Origin: a virus
Virus record (IMG/VR): IMGVR_UViG_3300025816_001375
Location: 1 to 61,022 of that record
Length of the DNA: 61,022 nt
Reading direction: 5' to 3' (one strand)
In this document: piece by piece, positions 52,665 through 59,167 of the stretch
How positions within the stretch are numbered: position 1 is the first letter of the stretch
How the letters are laid out: the number at the start of each line of letters is the position of its first letter
Notes under the pieces: generated by a model
What the model was told of the DNA's origin: nothing
The model's database searches: none
What the model saw: the letters and a program-made list of their open reading frames with translations, nothing else
Made by a program: the position numbers and the translations under genes

Positions 52665-53231
52665 ATGAAAACTGTTATATTATTAATTGACTTTGAAGGA
52701 CATAAAATACTTGCTGATGATTATGTAAATGATTTAAGATATAGTACCCTTCAACAAATAACTGAAAACACATCCATAGATAGGAATAGTTGTATTATAT
52801 TATCTATTGGTAATAGTATTAGAGATAAGAAATTGCAAGAAATACGAAATATTGCTGTAAATGAGAGATGGAAATGGCTAGATATTCAAAATGTTAATTC
52901 TAGTGTAGAAGATATTGAACAATTATTACTACAAACACTTAACTTTCAAATGCAAAATTACAACACTCAAATTGTCATAGGAGGTTGCAATACCTCGGGA
53001 TGTGTGATAAAATCTAAATTGTGTAGTGCAAAATATTTTTCAGAAAAAAAATATAAAACAAATATAGTATTACCTATGTGCGCTGAATATGAAGCTTCAG
53101 GAATAAATGATATAGAGAAAAATATGAAAGCATTTGCTAGAGTTTATAATTATGTAAAAAGAAATAAGTTAAATTATATTGATATAGTAGAAGTAATTAA
53201 CGATATTGAATTTATAAAAATAGATACTTAA
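52665..53231 (+). CDS. Isochorismatase-like protein (tentative)
   Basis: A 188-residue protein. It starts with a hydrophobic strand ('KTVILLIDFEGH') and has 'QIVIGGCNTSGCVIKSKLCSAKYFSEKKYKTNIVLP', where the GG-C-x-x-S-G-C pattern is like the catalytic Cys region of isochorismatase-fold hydrolases. The expected Asp and Lys of the family triad are D9 and, less clearly, a Lys in the middle. The gene directly follows the nitroreductase (no gap), so it should act with it. It might equally be an unrelated Rossmann-like protein. Confidence 0.4.
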   Translation: MKTVILLIDFEGHKILADDYVNDLRYSTLQQITENTSIDRNSCIILSIGNSIRDKKLQEIRNIAVNERWKWLDIQNVNSSVEDIEQLLLQTLNFQMQNYNTQIVIGGCNTSGCVIKSKLCSAKYFSEKKYKTNIVLPMCAEYEASGINDIEKNMKAFARVYNYVKRNKLNYIDIVEVINDIEFIKIDT

Positions 53232-53250
53232 TATAGGAATAAATAAAATT

Positions 53251-54810
53251 ATGAGTGACTTAAATAATAAGCCTGTGAAAGATATTGATGATATGCACGA
53301 TAAACAGGTTGAGAAAATGCTTACAAAGGGTGGTCCAGGTGATCGCTCAACACCTGGTAATGTAAATACTGAAGAATGGTGGAAATGGGAAAATCTATCA
53401 GATAAAACAAAACTCAAAGCTACTAAAACTATACCTGGACAACCACCAGAAGACAAGTCAATTTTACAACAAGCAAGAGATAAAGATATATGGTTTTGTA
53501 CAATACCATTTACACAAGTCTATAATGAGATAAGTGGTAAATACAGAGCTTGTTGTTTTGGTAAAGATGCTGAACACGAAACTATTAAAAATACCACGTT
53601 AAAAGAATGGATGGTTGATAGTGAATATATGAATAGTATTCGTAAAGAAATGCTTGATCCTAAAACAGACTTTAAAGCAGTTAATGATATATGCCGAAGA
53701 TGTAGAAGTGATGAGGACAAATACGGTAGAAGTAGAAGAACAAACTGTTTAAAAATTCATACTAACGATAAAGAGTTTTGGGATAATATTCAAAAAAATG
53801 TTGAACTATACAATGCAAGTGGTAAGTGGGCCTTTGATGAAAGAATTTTAGAAATACAATTAAAAGTATTTGGTTCAGAATGTAACCTTGACTGTTTTAT
53901 GTGTGTACACGCTAATTCAACAACTAGACAACGTGTTGCTGAAAAGGGTGTTTGGAATGATGCTGTATTTGGTGAACGAGGTAAAGTTAGAGAAGACTAT
54001 ATGAAACTTGTAATGGCAGATAAAACTGAAGGTGTTACTGAACAAGTACTTGAATTATTACCTTACGTTAGAAGTATTAAAGTGATTGGTGGTGAACCAT
54101 TAATTATGAAAAAACATTATGAGTTATTAGAAAAGGTTATTGAAAGTGGCCATGCAAAACATATCTATTTAAAATATCAAACCAACTTAACTAAAACTAA
54201 AAAAGGTAGACACAATATATTTAATTACATTCCTCATTTTAAAAATGTATCTATGGTCGCTTCAGTAGATGGTATTGGTAAAACTATTGAATATATGAGA
54301 AGAAGAACTGAATGGGAAGAAGTTGTAGAAAATATAGAGATGTGTCGTAAACACCCTAACGTTGTCGTTGACTTTAATGGTTTAGTTTCTAATCTTTCAG
54401 TTATGAGATTTTACGAAGTTATTGATTGGTGTAAAGACAATCCTGTTATTGACCAATTGAATTGGGCAATGATTGACAAACCTAAACATTTAAGACCTAA
54501 TAACTTACCAGAAAAAATTAAGAAGTCGTTAATACCAAAATATAAAGATTGGCCTGATATAATAGCTGCATTGGAAAGACCTGCTGATCCAGATGTAGAT
54601 TTACAAAATGTATTTGATTATATGTTAAAGGCAGATAAATTCTATGAAGGCACAAAATGGGAATCACATTTGTTTGAAGTGTTTCCTGAACTAGAAGAAT
54701 TTTATGATCCTACTAAACATAGAGATCATAACGAACAAGCAAAAATATTTCAAACATGGGATAAATCAGTAAAAGAAGCTGAAGAAGCTTCAGATACAAA
54801 TATAATATAA
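53251..54810 (+). CDS. Radical SAM enzyme with N-terminal SPASM/twitch-like domain (519 aa)
   Basis: A fused protein with an unusual order. Residues 80-165 hold an auxiliary-cluster region: C83, C101, C102 ('YRACCFGKD') and C148, C151 ('ICRRC'), with the 'TLKEWM' helix as in the free-standing subunits. The radical SAM core follows at C211, C215, C218 ('CNLDCFMC') and a canonical 'IGGEPLIMKKHYELLE'. 'MVASVDGIGKTIEYMRRRTEW' is part of the barrel. Similar 'twitch' radical SAM proteins are known in marine phages. Substrate unknown. The stop overlaps the second nitroreductase start. Confidence 0.87.
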   Translation: MSDLNNKPVKDIDDMHDKQVEKMLTKGGPGDRSTPGNVNTEEWWKWENLSDKTKLKATKTIPGQPPEDKSILQQARDKDIWFCTIPFTQVYNEISGKYRACCFGKDAEHETIKNTTLKEWMVDSEYMNSIRKEMLDPKTDFKAVNDICRRCRSDEDKYGRSRRTNCLKIHTNDKEFWDNIQKNVELYNASGKWAFDERILEIQLKVFGSECNLDCFMCVHANSTTRQRVAEKGVWNDAVFGERGKVREDYMKLVMADKTEGVTEQVLELLPYVRSIKVIGGEPLIMKKHYELLEKVIESGHAKHIYLKYQTNLTKTKKGRHNIFNYIPHFKNVSMVASVDGIGKTIEYMRRRTEWEEVVENIEMCRKHPNVVVDFNGLVSNLSVMRFYEVIDWCKDNPVIDQLNWAMIDKPKHLRPNNLPEKIKKSLIPKYKDWPDIIAALERPADPDVDLQNVFDYMLKADKFYEGTKWESHLFEVFPELEEFYDPTKHRDHNEQAKIFQTWDKSVKEAEEASDTNII

Positions 54811-55574
54811 TGTGGGAAGATTTGATAAAGAAACGAAGACAAGTAAGAGCTGCATGGGATAACGAAAAGATTCCAAGTAAAGAAGAAGTCAATACATTAT
54901 TAAAAAAATGTTTAGAGTTAACACCATCTAAAAATAATTTACAACCATTTAAAATACACGTCATAGGACCTGATAATAAAAAAGAACTAGATATTATTAC
55001 AGGTATATGTGCTTTACATAAAACAGGTAGTGTTGCAAAGTATGAATTAGAAATGGATACTAATACAGATTTGGGTTTACATAATAAACGTCCACCATAT
55101 ACATTATTGTTTACCGTAAGATTAGCCAATGATAATCAGTTTACTGCTGAACATGAAAATAGACATAAGCAAACTGATATAGATGTAGGTAGAACAGATA
55201 AAAGATTTTCACAATCTGATCCTAATACGTTTAGAAGAACTGCAAATAGAAATCTTGCCTCATTAGAAGTAGGTATGTTTATCATGTCATTGACAGCTCT
55301 TGCATTAGAAAAAGGATTATCTGTTTCATTTATACAATCTTGGCCTATATGGGATTGGGATGAAGAACAAAATAGATACTTTATAGAAAAGAACAAATAT
55401 GGTAAACAATGGTCAGAATTGCCATGGGTAAAAGAAGCACCATTACATGTATTACAACTAGGTTATAAAGCAGATTTTGATGACCCTCTAAAAACTAACT
55501 CTACAGACCCTAAAGGAGAGAATTGGGAAAACAAGTGTTCTCCAGATGATATAATAGAATTTCACAATGCTTGA
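54810..55574 (+). CDS. Nitroreductase-like flavoprotein (second copy)
   Basis: A 254-residue paralogue of the protein at 51999. 'IPSKEEVNTLLKKCLELTPSKNNLQPFKIHVIGP' is the FMN loop, 'RNLASLEVGMFIMSLTALALEKGLSVSFIQSW' the second conserved region, and 'ELPWVKEAPLHVLQLGY' the C-terminal strand. It is longer by an insertion around residues 100-140. The gene starts on the last base of the SPASM-rSAM stop codon, so the two products should be made together. The -35 box of the next promoter overlaps its stop. Confidence 0.72.
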   Translation: MWEDLIKKRRQVRAAWDNEKIPSKEEVNTLLKKCLELTPSKNNLQPFKIHVIGPDNKKELDIITGICALHKTGSVAKYELEMDTNTDLGLHNKRPPYTLLFTVRLANDNQFTAEHENRHKQTDIDVGRTDKRFSQSDPNTFRRTANRNLASLEVGMFIMSLTALALEKGLSVSFIQSWPIWDWDEEQNRYFIEKNKYGKQWSELPWVKEAPLHVLQLGYKADFDDPLKTNSTDPKGENWENKCSPDDIIEFHNA

Positions 55575-55598
55575 CATTAGTATTGTATATGATATAAT
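55571..55598 (+). promoter_or_regulatory. Sigma70-like promoter of the third SPASM/rSAM pair
   Basis: -35 TTGACA (55571-55576) overlaps the stop of the nitroreductase gene (55572-55574). A 16 bp spacer is followed by TATAAT (55593-55598) and 6 nt to the ATG at 55605. It shares 18 identical bases with 19962-19979, across the -10 box and start codon. Confidence 0.7.
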
Positions 55599-55604
55599 AG
55601 TATT

Positions 55605-55937
55605 ATGAAAGAAATGGATCCTAAAGATATAAAGATTAAACCTCGTTGTTTAACATACGAGCCAAAGAGTTATCATAAGCCTGCAGCTTACACAGCAGAT
55701 GGTTTTATGTTACCTTGTTGTTGGTTAGATGATCCTAAAAACGACCATAGTGTAGAGGAAGTATTTCATTTAAAAGATGAACATCTTGCATTAAAGAATA
55801 ATGATAAGTTAGAGGACATATATGGTTCTAAAGAATGGGAACACTTCTTTGATTCACTATTAAATAATCCAAGTTGTACACCAAAACAATGTCAATACAA
55901 GTGTGGTAATAGAGAAAAGGATAATTATAAAATATGA
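55605..55937 (+). CDS. Free-standing SPASM/twitch-like Fe-S subunit, third copy
   Basis: A 110-residue relative of the proteins at 21570 and 22551. C15, C38, C39 ('GFMLPCCW'), the 'DIYGSKEWEHF' helix and C91, C96, C100 ('CTPKQCQYKC') match, with one extra Cys at the end. Here the SPASM-like gene comes before its rSAM partner, with an ATGA overlap (55934). Its transcript is probably leaderless. Two-subunit modification enzyme is the likely role. Confidence 0.78.
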   Translation: MKEMDPKDIKIKPRCLTYEPKSYHKPAAYTADGFMLPCCWLDDPKNDHSVEEVFHLKDEHLALKNNDKLEDIYGSKEWEHFFDSLLNNPSCTPKQCQYKCGNREKDNYKI

Positions 55938-56692
55938 GCGAACTAACAGACTTTTATATTCGTAATCAACGTTTCTCATCACCTAATATGGATTTATCTC
56001 ATAGGTGTATATTACGTTGCCCACAATGTTTACGACAAAAGGTAGAAGGTCTACCTAGAATAGCAAGATCATTTGATATTGATCCTAATGAGTTTAGAAA
56101 AATACTATCCTACTATGAACATCAAATAACCTTTTGTGGTCAAATATCTGACCCAATCTATCACCCACAATTCTTAACATTTTTAGAAATGATGGATGGT
56201 TTAGGTAAAGGTTTAAGAGTTGCAACTAATGGTACTAACACAAAAGGCATGGATGAAAAGTGGTGGGAAAAAGCATATAGTTATGGTCTAGGAGAAAATT
56301 GTTGGTACTTTGGTGTAGATGGTTTAGATAAGAAATCAGAATTGTATCGTATCGGTTCTAACTTTGAACAAGTATGGGAAACTATGAAAATGGGTGTTGC
56401 CATGGGTCACCCGATAGTTTGGCAATATATAATATTTGGGTATAACGAACATGAGATTGAAAGAGCAAAAGAGATGGCTGAAGAAGAAGGCATAACTTTA
56501 TTACTAATTAATACTAATAGAGGTTTTGATCCTAGAAGTAGAAATTTAAGAAAGAACGTACAAGAGGCATATGCTAATTTTCCTAAACCAAGTGATAAAC
56601 ACGTAGTAAAGAAAATAAAAAAAGAAACTTATTTTAATGTAACACCAGAGTTAACACATTGGAGAAAAGTAAGACATGGAGAAATTAAATAA
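55934..56692 (+). CDS. Radical SAM protein, third copy of the GQxSDP family
   Basis: A 252-residue protein. CILRCPQC (C25, C29, C32) binds the catalytic cluster. 'ITFCGQISDPIYHPQFLTFLEMM' replaces the usual GGE region, as in the copies at 20867 and 21905, and 'FGVDGLDKKSELYRIGSNFEQVWETM' and 'VWQYIIFGYNEHE' align with them. It ends without its own auxiliary cluster. It overlaps the PP-loop gene by one base. Though this neighbour resembles QueC, this protein lacks the features of QueE. Confidence 0.85.
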   Translation: MSELTDFYIRNQRFSSPNMDLSHRCILRCPQCLRQKVEGLPRIARSFDIDPNEFRKILSYYEHQITFCGQISDPIYHPQFLTFLEMMDGLGKGLRVATNGTNTKGMDEKWWEKAYSYGLGENCWYFGVDGLDKKSELYRIGSNFEQVWETMKMGVAMGHPIVWQYIIFGYNEHEIERAKEMAEEEGITLLLINTNRGFDPRSRNLRKNVQEAYANFPKPSDKHVVKKIKKETYFNVTPELTHWRKVRHGEIK

Positions 56693-57537
56693 TGAATATA
56701 ACATATAATAACATAACAATTCCTTTCTATTCAAACATAGCAGATTTAATGGAAACATCACCTTATAAAGACAGAGCAAAGGCTGATGTAGCATTAGATG
56801 AAAATGGTATACCTAAAACAGTAGTTGCTTCATTATCAGGCGGTTGTGACTCTGCGGCCGCATTATATTTAACTGCCAAACATTTCCCTAACATTGACAT
56901 TTATCCTTTAACATTTAGAGATGTACATGGACCAAAAGATGCTGATGCAGCTGCTGAAATAGTTGAGTTTATAAAGAATAGATTTCCTAAGGCAAAGATA
57001 CACGAACATACAATTGAAAACTATGATGATAAGGATCCTGTACACTATGTAAAAGCACAAAAATTTATAGACGAAAGACCAGAATACAAAACGTTAAACC
57101 TACAACAAATGTCAAAGGCCAATCAAATAGATGATGGTTCGGATGCTTTTATGGCACGTTTAGATAGACCTTTACGTTTAGATGGTATGTCTGCAAATCC
57201 ACCTATGGAAGTAAGAGTAAAGTTTAGTGACTATGCAATAAAAAAGTTTCCTAATATTAATTTTGATAAAAATAACATTGCTAGAATAAGAGGTGAAGCA
57301 AGACGTGATGTTGAAAATGAACCTGAACTAAAATACAATGTATATAAACCTTGGGTTAATTTAAACAAAAGATTTATTGCAAGTATCTATAAAGAAGAAG
57401 GTTTAATGAAAGACCTATATCCTATTACACGTAGTTGTGTTGGAGGTCCTAATCAAACTAATAACTTTACTGAATGGTGTTGGCAATGTTTTTGGTGTTA
57501 CGAAAAAGCTTGGGCATTTGATTTATTACCTAATTAG
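56692..57537 (+). CDS. PP-loop ATP pyrophosphatase with C-terminal Cys cluster (QueC-like)
   Basis: A 281-residue protein. The PP-loop is S49-G-G-C-D-S54 ('VVASLSGGCDSAAALYL'), which binds ATP and adenylates a carboxyl or carbonyl group. At the C-terminus C249, C263, C266 and C269 form a C-x13-C-x2-C-x2-C site, similar to the zinc site of QueC (7-cyano-7-deazaguanine synthase). Length is above QueC (about 230). It follows a radical SAM gene with one base of overlap, and in queuosine biosynthesis a radical SAM enzyme and QueC act in succession; here the rSAM is not QueE-like. Other PP-loop roles, such as amide or thio transfer, remain possible. It converges with the sulfotransferase-like gene. 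Confidence 0.7.
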   Translation: MNITYNNITIPFYSNIADLMETSPYKDRAKADVALDENGIPKTVVASLSGGCDSAAALYLTAKHFPNIDIYPLTFRDVHGPKDADAAAEIVEFIKNRFPKAKIHEHTIENYDDKDPVHYVKAQKFIDERPEYKTLNLQQMSKANQIDDGSDAFMARLDRPLRLDGMSANPPMEVRVKFSDYAIKKFPNINFDKNNIARIRGEARRDVENEPELKYNVYKPWVNLNKRFIASIYKEEGLMKDLYPITRSCVGGPNQTNNFTEWCWQCFWCYEKAWAFDLLPN

Positions 57538-58387
57538 TATATCCGTAATACTTAAACTCTTTTTCATATTGTTCATTATACTTGTCTTGTATTTCAGCCA
57601 AATGTTCACCAAAATAAGTTTCATATTTAATAGTAAAAGGTTTATAAGGTTGAGTCCATTCACCATGTAAAGTACTATTTGGTATATAATATTCCTGAAA
57701 GAACATACTCTTTAAACTTTCATCATTACAATCCTCTAACCATAAATTACGTGTATTTAATTTAATACTAGTTTGATCATAATAAGGTATTATAATTTCG
57801 TTTAGATAACGAACACTTGTACAATATTGTCCAAAGAAATAAGCATCCCATTTAAACACAGGTTTATACTTTAACACAGTTGATTTTAAAGTGTCTTCAA
57901 GGTTAACACCTATATTAGTTTTATTATGCCAATTATGTAGTTTCTCTCTTTCAGTTGAACCTATATCCCCAGCTCTATCTAAACTATCTCTTACTGCTTT
58001 ATGAAACAACCAACTTATAAAAGCCTTCCACAAATACTTTCTACGTAGTATTACAATTTGATAACCACTATAGAACTCCTGAAACCAATCAAATACACAA
58101 TGTACATTTGGACGAGAACGTATATGAATTGGTGTCATTAATTGATGAGAATGAACATTCATAAACATATTTAAATTCCATGTATTACGGCAGTACTCTA
58201 AAAACTCTATTCGTTTAGAAATAGGTTGCATAGGTTTAGTAGGATTAACATCTAAAAATTCGTTTGTAAAAGATACAGGAGGTAACAAACCATTATGTTT
58301 GTATATCTCTCTTATAAAGTGAGCCACATAATGAGAGCCATTACGAGGCATAGAGATTAATATAGGTGTTTTCGTTCTTTCAAGCAT
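57530..58387 (-). CDS. Sulfotransferase-like protein
   Basis: A 285-residue protein. 'ILISMPRNGSHYVAHFIREI' matches the 5'-phosphosulfate loop of PAPS-dependent sulfotransferases (PRxGSx), and 'VILRRKYLWKAFISWLFHKAVRD' the 3'-phosphate region (R......S). I take the ATG at 58387 (MLERTKTP) as start; an upstream TTG at 58405 adds six residues. It would transfer sulfate to a glycan or other hydroxyl, consistent with the glycan-modifying genes elsewhere in the window. It overlaps the PP-loop gene by 8 nt at the 3' end. A related non-catalytic use is possible. Confidence 0.65.
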   Translation of the reverse strand: MLERTKTPILISMPRNGSHYVAHFIREIYKHNGLLPPVSFTNEFLDVNPTKPMQPISKRIEFLEYCRNTWNLNMFMNVHSHQLMTPIHIRSRPNVHCVFDWFQEFYSGYQIVILRRKYLWKAFISWLFHKAVRDSLDRAGDIGSTEREKLHNWHNKTNIGVNLEDTLKSTVLKYKPVFKWDAYFFGQYCTSVRYLNEIIIPYYDQTSIKLNTRNLWLEDCNDESLKSMFFQEYYIPNSTLHGEWTQPYKPFTIKYETYFGEHLAEIQDKYNEQYEKEFKYYGYTN

Positions 58388-58453
58388 ATAGTCAATTCCG
58401 CACAAGTTAACATTAGAGTATTTATCACAGTAAGCGAAAAATTTTTAGGCGTT

Positions 58454-58555
58454 TTATATACAATCACAAATGGTATTGGCCACCGCTAAAACAAAGACAT
58501 ATAGTATATAACTAGCAAAACAACCAAAGAGTATCTTTTCCCACCAACTAAACAC
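58454..58555 (-). CDS. Tiny membrane protein (33 aa, GTG start), tentative
   Basis: A 33-residue frame beginning with GTG at 58555 inside the end of the IscA gene; it runs W-W-E-K-I-L-F-G-C-F-A-S-Y then a hydrophobic stretch to the stop at 58454. GGGGA lies 8 nt upstream. One membrane helix is evident. The start overlaps the IscA stop, as in coupled genes. I am unsure because the frame is short and begins with GTG. Confidence 0.4.
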   Translation of the reverse strand: MFSWWEKILFGCFASYILYVFVLAVANTICDCI

Positions 58556-58877
58556 TAAACGATTCCCCACAGCCACACGAACTCTTACTATTAGGATTCG
58601 TTATCTTAAACTCACTATTAAACTCACCCTCTACCCAATCTAACGTAGTCCCTAGTAAGTATAATTCTAACTCTAAACTGGCCACTAATACGTTACCTAA
58701 TAAACAATCAGTATCTTCCCTTGTATCAGTAGTAGACCACTTATATTCAAAGCCTGCACATCCACCACCCTTAATGTCTAATCTCACATAACGAGTGCCT
58801 GCCTTATTTGCTATGTAAGTTAATCGTTGTATTGCGTTATCTGTTAGCTCTAGCATGGTTCCTTTGGGTTTCAACAT
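58548..58877 (-). CDS. iscA: IscA/HesB-type iron-sulfur cluster carrier
   Basis: A 109-residue A-type carrier. The three conserved cysteines are C40 ('GGGCAGFEY') and C101, C103 ('SSCGCG'). 'RLDIKGGGCAGFEYKW' and 'WVEGEFNSEFKITNPN' are the family core. It delivers [2Fe-2S] or [4Fe-4S] clusters to target enzymes and is found as cargo in several T4-like marine phages. An internal ATG at residue 8 (position 58856) has AAAGGA just before it and may be the true start. In this genome its targets could be the radical SAM proteins. Confidence 0.9.
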   Translation of the reverse strand: MLKPKGTMLELTDNAIQRLTYIANKAGTRYVRLDIKGGGCAGFEYKWSTTDTREDTDCLLGNVLVASLELELYLLGTTLDWVEGEFNSEFKITNPNSKSSCGCGESFSV

Positions 58878-58901
58878 AACTATGTATAATAGTAATAATC
58901 T

Positions 58902-59099
58902 CTAAAACTCCTTTGATATGGCCATGTTAGGTTGTTCTTTACAGTCTTCGACCGCGGATGCGATTTCTTCTATATTATTAACATTACAAGATACTGATAC
59001 TTTGACACAGCCACTTAATAGAACAAAAAATAGCACGAGAAAAATTTTCATATAGAAGGCTAAGGTTTTGCCTTTAGTTTGCGACCGTGATATATTCAT
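58902..59099 (-). CDS. Small lipoprotein
   Basis: A 65-residue protein with a hydrophobic stretch followed by a lipobox (LLSGC) at about residues 27-31. If translation starts at the inner ATG (59051, MKIFLVLFFVLL) the mature part is about 35 residues, which matches the size of outer-membrane spanin lipoproteins used for lysis. This is a possibility only; no inner-membrane spanin partner is recognised beside it. It could also be an envelope protein. It lies just upstream of the IscA gene. Confidence 0.6.
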   Translation of the reverse strand: MNISRSQTKGKTLAFYMKIFLVLFFVLLSGCVKVSVSCNVNNIEEIASAVEDCKEQPNMAISKEF

Positions 59100-59167
59100 A
59101 TGTTACTTACTACTTTTATAGATTAGAAAGGCCAGCCAGTTTTAATAGTGTTTAAGTTAGTCTTCGC

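Noticed and set aside
55934-56692. Assigning the third GQxSDP radical SAM protein as QueE because a QueC-like gene follows
   Set aside because: It is clearly a paralogue of the proteins at 20867 and 21905 and has a separate SPASM partner, neither of which fits QueE.
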